A DNA stretch of 64,000 nt from Vulcanimicrobiota bacterium (GTDB lineage: Bacteria > Vulcanimicrobiota > Xenobia > Xenobiales > JADMJV01), in assembly GCA_017307785.1 (NCBI GenBank), contig JAFKGI010000008.1:62001-126000 (forward strand), read 5' to 3'. The position numbers and the translations under genes were made by a program. This document shows positions 37,026-46,165 of the stretch, one piece after another. Numbering within the stretch: the stretch's first letter is position 1; each line of letters opens with the position of its first letter. The notes beneath the pieces were generated by a model, which did no database searches, was not told the DNA's origin, and was given only the letters and a program-made list of their open reading frames with translations.

Positions 37026-37346
37026 CTAGCGCCGAGCGGCCAGTCTGAACTGACCGCAGGCTGCGCACAGCTTGGCCTCGGGAGTGCGCAGCGGCTTGCC
37101 GCAGGCGGTGCAGGGCGGGCCGATGGCCGTAATCCGGTGCTCCAAAAGGTGGTCGTGATGCGTCTCCTTGGCTCCGGTCAGCCGTGAATAGGCTTCGCGC
37201 AAGGGTTTGAAGCCTTCGTCAGGGTCCAGACCGCCCTCTTTTACGGAGTGCGTGCACTCATCGAAGAGCCGGTGCAGTTCTTCATACTCGGTCTCGTCGA
37301 CCATGGGCACGACCTCGCGGCAACGCCAACAATAATGTTCTTCCAT
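37026..37346 (-). CDS. small zinc-ribbon protein
   Basis: 106 residues with two pairs of Cys near each end: HYCWRCREVVPMVDETEYEE at the start, and GPPCTACGKPLRTPEAKLCA followed by ACG near the end. The middle is helical (LHRLFDECTHSVKEGGLDPD; EAYSRLTGAKETHHDHLLEH). A similar CWRC...CxxCGKPLRTP.A..CAACG pattern is found in small uncharacterised proteins of many bacteria, some near toxin genes. The role is unknown; it binds zinc by inference. Minus-strand gene convergent with the 166-residue gene. Confidence 0.7.
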   Translation of the reverse strand: MEEHYCWRCREVVPMVDETEYEELHRLFDECTHSVKEGGLDPDEGFKPLREAYSRLTGAKETHHDHLLEHRITAIGPPCTACGKPLRTPEAKLCAACGQFRLAARR

Positions 37347-37515
37347 ATCTGTTCAAGGCTCCTCATCGGCACGGCAGTCCGCGCCCGAGCCGGGGAATCC
37401 TGCTCAAATCCCGCAAACAGTTGATTTGCCCATGGAATCCTGCTCAAGTACGCCTGGCAAAAATTTCAACCTTAAGGTCGCCTTAACGGAGGCGTCAGAA
37501 GTTGTCAAGTAAATC

Positions 37516-37662
37516 ATGAAGCAAACAGCTAATGTGAGGTTTATGAGAAACAGCAACCAGAACACCAACCCGCACACCGCTGCCGACGGCTTCAACGCTG
37601 GACTGGCCTACCTGATGGCAATGTTGACCCTGGGTTACACGGCCGTCCACTACATCGGCTAA
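37516..37662 (+). CDS. 48-residue single-helix membrane protein (putative)
   Basis: A short frame: MKQTANVRFMRNSNQNTNPH then TAADGFNAGLAYLMAMLTLG and YTAVHYIG. The last 20 residues form one hydrophobic helix. An internal ATG at 37543 has GAGG just before it and would give a 39-residue protein. The stop TAA shares its region with the TTG start of the next gene (TAATTG), so coupling with the TrhO-RluA fusion is possible. Seen by sequence only; no homologue is recognised. Confidence 0.45.
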   Translation: MKQTANVRFMRNSNQNTNPHTAADGFNAGLAYLMAMLTLGYTAVHYIG

Positions 37663-39357
37663 TTGGTCTGTAACGCCGCCGCCTACCGCTTCCTTCCCCT
37701 GAGCAACCTCAAAGAGTTGCGGGAAGAACTCAAGGACCTGTGCCGGCGGCTCGACCTCAAGGGCACCATCCTGCTGGCGCCCGAAGGTGTCAATCTGTTC
37801 GTGGCCGGCTCGCAAACCGCCGTGGACGAACTGCTCAGGCACCTGCCCCTGGAGCCGGAACACGTCAAGTTCAGCTACAGCCAAACCCGGCCACACTCAC
37901 GTATGCTGGTGCGCCTCAAGAAAGAAATCATCGCTTTTGGGCGCCCCCTCACCCACACCGCCCCCCGTCTGGCACCTCGAGAACTCAAACAATGGCTCGA
38001 CGAGGGACGTCCCGTAACCCTGCTCGACACGCGCAACGACTATGAGGTGCGCATGGGAACCTTCCGCAACGCCGTCGACCTGAACTTGACCCAGTTTCGC
38101 GATTTTCCCGAGGCGGCGCGTACTCTCGAGCATCTCAAGAGCACCCCTGTCGTCACCTTTTGCACCGGTGGCATCCGCTGCGAGAAAGCCGCCCCCTGGC
38201 TGGAAGACCAGGGGTTCACTCAGGTCTGGCAGCTGGACGGCGGTATCTTGCGCTACTTTGAAGAGGTGGGTGGCGCCCATTACGAAGGGGAGTGCTTCGT
38301 CTTCGACCGGCGCGTCGGGGTCGACCCGGCGCTGGAAGAAACCGATTCCGTCGTGTGCCCCGTCTGTCTCGCTCCGCTGACTCCGGAGCAGCAGCAAGAC
38401 CCGCGCTATGAGCGCGGTCAGAGCTGCCCCCACTGCTACCGTACCGAGACCGACCAATACCAGCAAGCCTTGCAAAGAGTGAGCCAGCCATTGCCCGGGA
38501 GCCTGCCGGCCGAAAGCCGCATCCCTCTCAACATTCCGGCCCGTTGCCACGGCCTGCCGCTTCACAAGGCCCTGCAGCAACTCTTTCCACAGGTCGAGGA
38601 CTGGAGCGATCTACGCGACGCTCAAGCCGCGCCCGTGGATAGGGAGACTCTCGTCCGGGCGGGGGAGCGCTACCTGCGCATCCGTCCGGCTCAGGTCGAA
38701 CCGGCGGTTAACGCGGCCATCAAGATCCTCCACCTGGATGAAGCCTTGCTCATTCTGGACAAGCCCGCGCCCTTACCGATGCACCCCTGCGGACGGTTCG
38801 AGCGCAACACTCTGCGTCACATGCTGGAACTGGCCTTTGCTCCCGAGGTCCCGCGCCCGGTCCACCGGCTGGACGCCAACACCAGCGGACTGGTCGTGTG
38901 CGCCCGCTCTCACCACTGGGCCAAACGCCTGCAGCAACAGTTCGCCCAGGGAGCGGTCGAGAAACGCTACCTGGCGCTGGTTCACGGCCATCCCGAACAG
39001 GACGAATTTGAAGTCGACCTGGCCATCGCCAGCGAGCCGGGCCCTGCCGGCCTGCGGGAAGCGGGTAGCGGGCAGCCAGCCCTGACCCGCTTTCGCGTGA
39101 TCGAAAGGCGAGACAAGGCTACCCTGGTGGAAGCCCGGCCCATAACCGGAAGAACCAACCAGATCCGCGTTCACCTCTGGTCGCTCGGACATCCCATCGT
39201 GGGCGATCCGAGCTACCTGCCCGGAGGTCAGCAGTCCGCAAACCAGACTCTGACCCCCGACGACCCTCCCATGCACCTGCATTCCTGGAAGGTCCGCCTG
39301 CAGCATCCGCGCACGGGAGCTACCGTCGAGTTCGCCAGCCCGGCCGCCATACGCTGA
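37663..39357 (+). CDS. rhodanese (TrhO/UPF0176)-RluA pseudouridine synthase fusion
   Basis: 564 residues. The first ~270 match TrhO (UPF0176): DLKGTILLAPEGVNLFVAGS, a rhodanese loop FCTGGIRCEKAAPWL with catalytic Cys ~167, and a Cys-rich zinc part (CPVCLAPLTPEQQ; GQSCPHCYRT). TrhO hydroxylates U34 of tRNA. The last ~290 are an RluA-family pseudouridine synthase: LILDKPAPLPMHPCGRFERN, VHRLDANTSGLVVCARS with catalytic Asp ~404, and ITGRTNQIRVHLWSLGHPIV. Both active sites look intact, so a single protein could modify tRNA twice, or join tRNA and rRNA modification. Start TTG, directly after the small ORF. The following gene is convergent. Confidence 0.9.
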   Translation: MVCNAAAYRFLPLSNLKELREELKDLCRRLDLKGTILLAPEGVNLFVAGSQTAVDELLRHLPLEPEHVKFSYSQTRPHSRMLVRLKKEIIAFGRPLTHTAPRLAPRELKQWLDEGRPVTLLDTRNDYEVRMGTFRNAVDLNLTQFRDFPEAARTLEHLKSTPVVTFCTGGIRCEKAAPWLEDQGFTQVWQLDGGILRYFEEVGGAHYEGECFVFDRRVGVDPALEETDSVVCPVCLAPLTPEQQQDPRYERGQSCPHCYRTETDQYQQALQRVSQPLPGSLPAESRIPLNIPARCHGLPLHKALQQLFPQVEDWSDLRDAQAAPVDRETLVRAGERYLRIRPAQVEPAVNAAIKILHLDEALLILDKPAPLPMHPCGRFERNTLRHMLELAFAPEVPRPVHRLDANTSGLVVCARSHHWAKRLQQQFAQGAVEKRYLALVHGHPEQDEFEVDLAIASEPGPAGLREAGSGQPALTRFRVIERRDKATLVEARPITGRTNQIRVHLWSLGHPIVGDPSYLPGGQQSANQTLTPDDPPMHLHSWKVRLQHPRTGATVEFASPAAIR

Positions 39358-39390
39358 CGATCCAGGAGCCCTGCACAAAGACGCGTCGCA

Positions 39391-41778
39391 TCAGTTCGGA
39401 GCAATCAGTTCGATGCCGGCTTCGCGCAACTGGCGAGTGACCTCTACCGCCAGTTCCGATCGCACCTTGGGCATCTTCTTATAGTCCTCGACCCAGGCCA
39501 GCAGCTGCATTTCCACGGCCCGGCCGTTGAAGCCGAGCAGGTAGCAGGCCGGAGCCGGTGTCTTCATGACGCGCGGATTCTCGTTGGCCACCTTGGCCAT
39601 GATGGCCAGCGCCGTTTCCGGCGAGGAGTCCAGCGTGATGCCGAACTTGAGCTCGCAGCGGCGGGAGATGCCGGACTTGGTCCAGTTCACCACGCGCTGG
39701 TTGATCAAGTCGGTGTTCGGCACGATCACCTGGGAACCGTCGCCGATCACCAGCAGGCTGGACCGCAGACCGATGCGGCGCAGCTCGCCCTGGTGCTCGC
39801 CCAACTTGACAGTGTCGCCGACGTTGACCGGACGTTCCATCAGCAGGATGATGCCCGAGACGAAGTTGTTGACGATGTTCTGCAGACCGAAACCGATACC
39901 GACCGAGAGCGCACCGGCCACCACCGTGAACTTGGTGGTGTCCACACCGGCTACCGCCAGCGCGGTCAGAATCCCGATCACCAGGATGGCGTAGTGCACC
40001 GTAGTGGTGATGGTGTAGGGCACGCCCTTGCCCAGCGTCAGTCTCGGGAAGATGTCCTCACTGAGAATAAAGCGCGAGAATCGGGACAGCAGCACGGCCA
40101 CGTAGATGACCACGATGCAGCCGAACAGCGGTCCCAGCGAGAAGGAGAACTTGCCGATTCCAATCGGGGCCTGAAGAATGTTGCTCAAACCGGTGGTGGC
40201 GGGTTCGCGCACGCCCAGGATTTCCAGCACCGCCAGCGCCCAGAAAATTCCGGCCAGAAAGCGGAAGACGCGCATGATGCGGCGCTGGAACACGCGAGTA
40301 TGCATGCGCACGCTGCGAATCATGGAAAGCGGTCTCAGCTGGAGCGCCAGCACCAGCAGGCCTTCGATGATGCGCAGCAGCCCGTAAAGGATGATGCCCA
40401 AATAGGCGGCTCCCAGCAGGCCATTGGTGATCAGATTGGCCAGGGCCACATAGCCGAGCACATTGGCCACCGCCGCCGAGACCAGACTGATAGCCACCAC
40501 CTGGACGAAGATGTCGACCTTGCTCGACTTCTCGGTGGCCGTGGCGCGGCGCAGCTTGAGGTGTCCGATCTTGCTGAACCAGGCCAGGAAGACCAGTCCG
40601 GCCAGGCCCTCAAGCAGCAACAGCAGTCGGGCCAAAAGGGGAATGGTGACTGTGATGGCCCGCAGTTGGTCGACAAAATAGAAACCTACCAGGGCGTTCA
40701 GAATGGGCCAGAGATAGGGCTCGACCAGGCGGCGCATCAGAGCGATGGCCGGGATCAAGGCGATGGCGCCCAAACTGGCTACCAGCAGGCGAGGAGCGGA
40801 CGGATCCAGGTTACGCGTGGCCATCACCGAGAGCAGCACGGCCGTGGCAATCGGACTTTGTAGAATCATCATGGCCGGGGTGAAGTCGGCCGTGTTGCCT
40901 TCGGCGGATTCCTTGGTCTGCACCCAGCTACGGGCTCGCGAAAGCAGCAGATAAAACACTAAAAAGAAGACGATAGGGGAGAGCAGCTTACCGGGTTGGC
41001 GCTGCAGATAGGCTCCCAGCGCCTCCACTTGGGAAGCCGACGAGGAGACGATGTCGTAAACCATGGTCGGACCCAGGCGATTGGTTACCTCGGAGCTCCA
41101 CATGGGAGGGCTATCCTGCACCAGGATGTTGCTGACGGCGCGCTGACGGGCGGCGCTCAGCAGGTCCATCGCCTCCTTCACGCGTGCGTCCTGACGAGTG
41201 ACGGCGTTCTGCATGGCCACTACTTCGGAGCGGCGCTTGCGCAGGGCATCCTGACGGCTCTTGATATTCTCTACGGTGGTCTGGGCCGACATCAGCAGGT
41301 CGGCCGGCAGACCGGCCAGTCCGGCGGCGCTGACCGTCGCGTTCCAGGCAGCGGTGGTCTGATCGAGCTGAGCGAGCTCCTCATCCAGCCGCTTGACGCG
41401 AATCTCCAGGTTCTGCTTCCAGTCAGGAAGTTCTTGGCCCAGGACTCTCCAGTTGGTTTCCAGGCTGCGCAAGGTGTCCAGGTCGGGACGCGCCTGCAGC
41501 ACGCGGGCATCCTCATTGCGACGCACGTCGATTTCTTGAGTGAGCGGCGGCAGCTTGTCGCGAATGGACCAGAGCAGGTTATCATCCTTCAGCTCGGCGT
41601 CCAGAGCGGCCAGTCGGGCCGCCACGGTATCCGCCGAACTCGAGATATCTCCCAGTGGAATCGCATTGCTGATGCTGACTGGTGTGGGTGTCGGAGTGAC
41701 GTCCGCGGTGGGCTCCTTGTCGGCCCAGCAGGGCGCCGTCCAAAGCAAAATTAGAAAAATCCAGTGGGAAAACCTCAT
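39391..41778 (-). CDS. large MscS-family mechanosensitive channel
   Basis: 795 residues with signal peptide MRFSHWIFLILLWTAPCWA. A periplasmic coiled-coil region of ~200 residues follows (DTLRSLETNWRVLGQELPDW; LDEELAQLDQTTAAW; QDALRKRRSEVVAMQNAVTR), then about ten helices and the MscS core: VVAGALSVGIGFGLQNIVNN (pore-lining TM3), FVSGIILLMERPVNVGDTVK, then the cytoplasmic beta and alpha/beta domains ending ELIAPN. Size and layout resemble MscK/YbiO-type channels that open on osmotic downshock. It lacks the N-terminal KefA repeats of MscK. Inner membrane. Divergent from the BadF-like gene. Confidence 0.92.
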   Translation of the reverse strand: MRFSHWIFLILLWTAPCWADKEPTADVTPTPTPVSISNAIPLGDISSSADTVAARLAALDAELKDDNLLWSIRDKLPPLTQEIDVRRNEDARVLQARPDLDTLRSLETNWRVLGQELPDWKQNLEIRVKRLDEELAQLDQTTAAWNATVSAAGLAGLPADLLMSAQTTVENIKSRQDALRKRRSEVVAMQNAVTRQDARVKEAMDLLSAARQRAVSNILVQDSPPMWSSEVTNRLGPTMVYDIVSSSASQVEALGAYLQRQPGKLLSPIVFFLVFYLLLSRARSWVQTKESAEGNTADFTPAMMILQSPIATAVLLSVMATRNLDPSAPRLLVASLGAIALIPAIALMRRLVEPYLWPILNALVGFYFVDQLRAITVTIPLLARLLLLLEGLAGLVFLAWFSKIGHLKLRRATATEKSSKVDIFVQVVAISLVSAAVANVLGYVALANLITNGLLGAAYLGIILYGLLRIIEGLLVLALQLRPLSMIRSVRMHTRVFQRRIMRVFRFLAGIFWALAVLEILGVREPATTGLSNILQAPIGIGKFSFSLGPLFGCIVVIYVAVLLSRFSRFILSEDIFPRLTLGKGVPYTITTTVHYAILVIGILTALAVAGVDTTKFTVVAGALSVGIGFGLQNIVNNFVSGIILLMERPVNVGDTVKLGEHQGELRRIGLRSSLLVIGDGSQVIVPNTDLINQRVVNWTKSGISRRCELKFGITLDSSPETALAIMAKVANENPRVMKTPAPACYLLGFNGRAVEMQLLAWVEDYKKMPKVRSELAVEVTRQLREAGIELIAPN

Positions 41779-41885
41779 CGGTTGAAACCTCCACTTCCGA
41801 ACATAGGACGCCCGGTATAGGGGTCGACAGGCTTGTCAGTAATGGCGGCCAGGGTACTCAAGTCCCACTACAGAACCCAACTCCT

Positions 41886-42797
41886 ATGCTGATGGGTGTG
41901 GCCGCCCGCCTGGGAGAAACCCGCGCGGCGTTACTGGATGGGAATGGGAACGTGTTGGAGAGCTTCACGTCCTTGCCCGAGTTGAAAGAAAACTTTATCT
42001 ATTCCGTGAGCGCCACCAGCGAGCGCGAGGCGGAACTTCGCAAGTGGATCGAGGGCTTCGGGGGGCGCTGGTTCGGGTGCAGCTGGCCGGATGCCGCCCT
42101 GGCGGGCGCCTTCTCGGGTCGTCCCGGCGTTTTGTTCTCCACCGAGCACTGGACCATGTATTCCGGCTGCGCCGCCAAAAACGGGCCGGAAGCCATCTGT
42201 CAGGTGTTGGCCCTGGCACGAGAGGCCAACCACCGAACCCTGGCCATCGCCCACGGCGAAGGCGGACTGGAATGGCTGGCGCGCGAGTCTCTGCGCTTGC
42301 TCGATGAGGTGAAAGGACCGTCGCAGCACCGGCTGCAGCGGGCCCTGGCCGAGTTTCGCGGCAACCCTGTCGAGCGCGAGCCGATGCGCGCCCGGGCCGT
42401 GGCCGTGCGCCGCGCCGTGCTCGATCTGGCCGATTATCCAGGTCCTGACCCCGCCTGTCTGGCCGTGCTTTCCAAAGCCGCTCGTCGCCTCTCCGATCTG
42501 TTGCGCCGTCTGACTTCGCGCGTGCGCCTGCAGAATCCGACGCGTGGCGCCTGGATGGACGGAAGCCTGAGTGGACCGCTCTGGGAAGCCATGCAGGTCG
42601 AGTTCACCAAGTATCTGCCCGAGTTGAGTTGGGCGCCCCCCGACGCTCCGCCCGAAGTGGGAGCGGCTCGTCTGGCCCTGGGCGCGCTCAAGGAGGAAGA
42701 ACGGCGCGCCCTCAACCCTGCCGGACCCGGCCCGGCCGTCTCTTCGTCTTTGGATGCCGATGCCTGGCGCCAACTCAGCCGTCTCAAGTTCTCCTGA
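41886..42797 (+). CDS. degenerate BadF/BadG-type ASKHA ATPase
   Basis: 303 residues. Parts follow the BadF/BadG/N-acetylglucosamine-kinase fold: the start GVAARLGETRAALLDGNGNV matches the usual GxDGGGTKT-ALLxDxxG phosphate loop, but the Asp-Gly-Gly-Gly residues are gone; HGEGGLEWLARESLRLLDEV fits the conserved GEGxxxWIGxxAL helix; APPDAPPEVGAARLALGALK fits the C-terminal alpha-helical end. The adenosine-binding motif in the middle is not obvious. I infer a non-catalytic or substrate-sensing relative. No other sugar-metabolism gene is adjacent. Its own ATG has no good ribosome site; ATG 41892 is equally possible. Confidence 0.6.
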   Translation: MLMGVAARLGETRAALLDGNGNVLESFTSLPELKENFIYSVSATSEREAELRKWIEGFGGRWFGCSWPDAALAGAFSGRPGVLFSTEHWTMYSGCAAKNGPEAICQVLALAREANHRTLAIAHGEGGLEWLARESLRLLDEVKGPSQHRLQRALAEFRGNPVEREPMRARAVAVRRAVLDLADYPGPDPACLAVLSKAARRLSDLLRRLTSRVRLQNPTRGAWMDGSLSGPLWEAMQVEFTKYLPELSWAPPDAPPEVGAARLALGALKEEERRALNPAGPGPAVSSSLDADAWRQLSRLKFS

Positions 42798-42833
42798 CCA
42801 GGAAAGCCCATGCAGCCCAGGAACTGCACGAGA

Positions 42834-43586
42834 ATGAAAAATCTTCTCGCTTTTGCCCTGCTGGCGACCTGCGCCTGGGCCACTCCGGCCGACCTGGAAC
42901 AAGCCGACGCTTTACTGAAGCGCGGTAAACCCGTCGAGGCCCGGGCCATCGCCGAAAAGGAGCTGGCGGCCGACCCCAAGAGCGTGCGTGCGCGTCTCAC
43001 CCTGGCCAAGTCGGCTCTGGCCCAGAACGATCTGCAGACCGCCCACGAGAACGCCGCCGAGCTGGTCAAGGCCGACCCCAAAAGCTCCGATTACAATGCC
43101 CTGCTAGGCCTTCTGCTGGTGCTGGAGGGACAGCCCGAGGCGGCCCTTCCCTTCCTGGAAAAATCGGTGGACTACGGCCTGGCCGAGAAGAAAGACGCCG
43201 ACCAGATGTCGTCCTACTCCAACACGTTGGTGACTGGACTGCATCAGGCCGGTCAGACCCCGCTGGCGCTCAAGCGCTGCCTGGAATTCCTGGCTCTCTA
43301 CCCCAAAAACGGCGAGCTGTATTTGTCGGCCAGCAGACTTTACCGCGAGCGCAACGACTACAAGAACGCCCTGGAAATTGCCCAAAAAGGGTTGCAGGCG
43401 GCTCCGCACTTCAGCTCGCTCTACGCCAGTGTAGCCCTGGCTGAAGCCGGTCTGGGCCACAAGGACCTGTCAGAAAAGGCCTACCAACAGTTGCATACCA
43501 AAGATCCGGAGCTGGCCAAGGTGGTGCGACGGGTGCTCGACGGCACGCGCGCCGACTCGGCCGAACTTCAGGTCGAGGTGAAGTAG
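42834..43586 (+). CDS. exported TPR protein
   Basis: 250 residues with signal peptide MKNLLAFALLATCAWA. The rest is a run of tetratricopeptide-type helices: DLEQADALLKRGKPVEARAI, SVRARLTLAKSALAQNDLQT, YNALLGLLLVLEGQPEAALP, LYLSASRLYRERNDYKNALE, SLYASVALAEAGLGHKDLSE. TPR proteins bind partner peptides; periplasmic ones often belong to envelope assembly or secretion complexes. It follows the BadF-like gene with a 36-bp gap and may be co-transcribed. No enzymatic motif. Start M42834 is preferred because it begins the signal peptide. Confidence 0.85.
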   Translation: MKNLLAFALLATCAWATPADLEQADALLKRGKPVEARAIAEKELAADPKSVRARLTLAKSALAQNDLQTAHENAAELVKADPKSSDYNALLGLLLVLEGQPEAALPFLEKSVDYGLAEKKDADQMSSYSNTLVTGLHQAGQTPLALKRCLEFLALYPKNGELYLSASRLYRERNDYKNALEIAQKGLQAAPHFSSLYASVALAEAGLGHKDLSEKAYQQLHTKDPELAKVVRRVLDGTRADSAELQVEVK

Positions 43587-43587
43587 T

Positions 43588-44994
43588 TCAGGTTCCGAGG
43601 GTGGCCATCGCCTGACGGCGAGAATACTTCAGCAATCCGTAGGTGGCGCAGGCCTGAAGCATCAGGTAAAACCAGGGCGTGTAGTAGAACGGAGCGGTCA
43701 GCACGACCCACAGGAAAATTCCCAGCGGGAAGAGCATGTGGCGCTTGCGTTTGACCCGGCCGCAGTGGCGGAAGCCGAGCAGCAATCCCGCGTAGGCGCC
43801 GGCCGCGCACAGTCCCAGTCCCACCAGGCCGGAGTAGGCGATGAGCGCCAGGTTGGTCAGCGGCGGGCCCCAAGTGTAGGCGGTGAACAGGCAGCCCAGG
43901 CTGATCAGGGCCATCTCCAGCTGGCGGGTCGAGTAGCCGACCTGAGCCCAACCGTCTACGAAGTCAATCGGGTCGAGCGAAGTGACCACCAGCAGGTCGA
44001 GCGTCTGGCGGTCGCGTTCTTCGGCCAGGGCCCGGAAGACACGCTGGGCCGAGCGCATCGACTGGATCAGTCCGGCCAGCAGCACGTAGGCGCTCAGCAA
44101 GAAGGTTCCGTTGGCACCCACCCAGACCGGCCAGGCACCCTCGGACCAGTAGGTCAATCCCAGGTAACCCACGGGGAGAGCCGTGAGCACCAGGCCCCAG
44201 CCCAAAAAGTAGGCGGCTGCAGACAGTCGTCCGCCGCCCAGTCTCCAGGATTCTCGAGCACATTCGCGTGCCACGATGGGATTTTCGCTCCAGGGAACCC
44301 ACGAGCCCCAGCGGCGCGCCGCCACGATTTCCGGAGCGGCCATATGGCCCTCGGGAATTTTGTCCAGGGCGTTGGAAGTGAGCAGCCAGAGAATTCCAGC
44401 CACGCCGGCAACGATCGGTATAGAGAGGAATCGCCAGGGGATCCAGGCGCTGGCCATCACCAGCAGCATGGCTACGCCCACCGCCGTGATCGCCTGCGGC
44501 GGAGTCAGAGTCGGCTTGGGAATGATGCGCTGTACCACCGAGAGCTGACCGACCAGGCTGGCCAGGGCGCTGCCCAGCGCCAGTGCGGCGAACCAGTCCA
44601 GCCCGTGTCCCGGCATGGTGGCCATCATGATGCAGGCGGGCAGGATGGCCCAGGCCGCTTGATGACCCAGGCCGTCGCCCAGGATGCCCGAGACGACCTG
44701 GCTGGAATGCAGTCGGCTGAGGCGAATCTCCCGCCAGGCACCACCGATCAGCAGTTGCTGTAGTGTGCCCGCGTCGCTCATGGAGCGCACCAGGATGAGC
44801 GCCAGCAAAGCCGTGACCGAACTCCAGGGTCCAATCAAGCTGGCGTTCTCGAACAGCCAACCCATAAAAAGTCCCAGCAAGAGACTGGCCAGATAAACCG
44901 AGAGAACGGTGCGGTCTTCTAACGCCTTTCGCTCCTTCTGGCGTGCCAGCAGGTACATGACGGCGGGTTCTTGCAGCGCATAGCCTTTTCGCAT
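43588..44994 (-). CDS. ABC-2-like multi-spanning membrane protein
   Basis: 468 residues with about ten to twelve hydrophobic helices (LSVYLASLLLGLFMGWLFEN; SVTALLALILVRSMS; GHGLDWFAALALGSALASLV; AAAYFLGWGLVLTALPVGYL). The segment VFRALAEERDRQTLDLLVVT followed by SLDPIDFVDG matches the E-rrxgTLelL-xTpl signature of ABC-2 type permeases, in which a permease passes substrate driven by a separate ATPase. No ATPase gene is next to it. It is a permease of that type by signature only; substrate unknown. It is followed by the convergent TPR gene and preceded by the divergent NAGPA-like gene. Confidence 0.6.
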   Translation of the reverse strand: MRKGYALQEPAVMYLLARQKERKALEDRTVLSVYLASLLLGLFMGWLFENASLIGPWSSVTALLALILVRSMSDAGTLQQLLIGGAWREIRLSRLHSSQVVSGILGDGLGHQAAWAILPACIMMATMPGHGLDWFAALALGSALASLVGQLSVVQRIIPKPTLTPPQAITAVGVAMLLVMASAWIPWRFLSIPIVAGVAGILWLLTSNALDKIPEGHMAAPEIVAARRWGSWVPWSENPIVARECARESWRLGGGRLSAAAYFLGWGLVLTALPVGYLGLTYWSEGAWPVWVGANGTFLLSAYVLLAGLIQSMRSAQRVFRALAEERDRQTLDLLVVTSLDPIDFVDGWAQVGYSTRQLEMALISLGCLFTAYTWGPPLTNLALIAYSGLVGLGLCAAGAYAGLLLGFRHCGRVKRKRHMLFPLGIFLWVVLTAPFYYTPWFYLMLQACATYGLLKYSRRQAMATLGT

Positions 44995-45071
44995 CTTTGT
45001 GAATTTTGGCTCTTTCTTTGGGAACTCCCCCTAAGGCAGGTGAACGGCACGGTTATGGGGAAAATAACCAA

Positions 45072-45848
45072 GTGGCCCGAATTCTGACCTTCTTTTTGTT
45101 AGGATTACTGCTGCTGACCTCGAGCGCTTCGGCGTCGATCAAAGAGGTGCAGCCGACCGCTCCCCGCCGCAAGGTCTCCAAGCCGGTTAGCTATCGCTTG
45201 ATTTATGCGGCCGGAGTCCCCTGTCACGTCCTGTTTGTGGACTTGCGCTCGAAGAACGTGCGCTTGCAAGCGGTGCGTTCCGCCGACCTGGGTGGTCGCT
45301 TTCACACTTTCGCGGAGTTTGTGCGCCAAACCCGACCCCTGGCCGCCATCAACGGAACCTTCTTCGACGTCCGCAGCGGAGCCATCATCTGCAACGTGGT
45401 GCGCAACGGGCGCTTGCTCGAGTCGGGCGGGGCCGGCCATACCTTTTCCCTGGGCCGCGACCGCAAGGTGCGCTGGATGACCACCGCCGGCCGCGCTGGT
45501 GGCCGAGTCAACTGGAAGAACACGGCTCTGGCCATCTCGGCCGGACCCACCCTGGTGCGTAAGCGCAAGATCGTGCTCTGCCCCGAATCCGAGGGTTTTT
45601 CCGATCCCGGTCTGTTCCGCGAAGCCCGTCGTTCCGGCTTGGGCACCACCAAAAGCGGCCGCCTCTTGCTGGTTTCGGTCAATCGGCCCATCACGCTGGG
45701 CCAGTTCGCCAAGTCCATGAAAGCCCTGGGAGTGACCGATGGGATCAATCTCGACGGCGGTACCTCGACCGGTCTTTACGCCCAGGGCAGCTACATCAGC
45801 AAGCCGGGCCGCAAACTGACCAACGTGCTGGTGGTTCGCTCTCGTTGA
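45072..45848 (+). CDS. phosphodiester glycosidase (NAGPA/DUF2233-like), exported
   Basis: 258 residues from GTG 45072, which begins a signal peptide (VARILTFFLLGLLLLTSSAS). The catalytic domain has the NAGPA-type motifs LAAINGTFFDVRSGAI and INLDGGTSTGLYAQG, with LLLVSVNRPITLGQFAKSMK between them. The human homologue uncovers mannose-6-phosphate. Bacterial members cut phosphodiester-linked sugars on wall or teichoic-type polymers. Earlier in-frame starts exist but lack the signal peptide position. Its stop is overlapped by the next gene (TTGA). Confidence 0.85.
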   Translation: MARILTFFLLGLLLLTSSASASIKEVQPTAPRRKVSKPVSYRLIYAAGVPCHVLFVDLRSKNVRLQAVRSADLGGRFHTFAEFVRQTRPLAAINGTFFDVRSGAIICNVVRNGRLLESGGAGHTFSLGRDRKVRWMTTAGRAGGRVNWKNTALAISAGPTLVRKRKIVLCPESEGFSDPGLFREARRSGLGTTKSGRLLLVSVNRPITLGQFAKSMKALGVTDGINLDGGTSTGLYAQGSYISKPGRKLTNVLVVRSR

Positions 45849-46165
45849 AACTGGTGGCGGTGGTGCAGTTGACGCTGGGGCCTGACTGGTTCTGCTTGCC
45901 CACGGAGGAGCGTCAAAGGCTGCGCCGCCAGATGTTCGACCTGATCGAGAGGCACCCTGAAATCGAGGTCCGTTGGTTCGACGCCGACCCCTGGACGGGA
46001 GCGGGCACCGAGTTCATGATCTGCGAGTTTGCCTCGTTGCGCACTTACTGGGATTTTTGGAACGAGATTCGCGAGCACACCCAACTGCACCGCCCCTACG
46101 CCACCTTTGACCGCGTTTCTCTGGGACTCGAGCGGCCGTTGACGAGCGGCTTGGTGGAAACCTGA
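45845..46165 (+). CDS. darcynin-like protein 1
   Basis: 106 residues, TTG start inside the stop region of the NAGPA-like gene. Beta-alpha pattern: LVAVVQLTLGPDWFCLPTEE, IERHPEIEVRWFDADPWTGA, TEFMICEFASLRTYWDFWNE, HRPYATFDRVSLGLERP. These fit darcynin, a small ferredoxin-like-fold family of unknown function with a conserved RxFDxE and a PY. It is clearly a paralogue of the next gene. Its last base is shared with the ATG of that gene, so they are probably made together. Confidence 0.7.
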   Translation: MKLVAVVQLTLGPDWFCLPTEERQRLRRQMFDLIERHPEIEVRWFDADPWTGAGTEFMICEFASLRTYWDFWNEIREHTQLHRPYATFDRVSLGLERPLTSGLVET

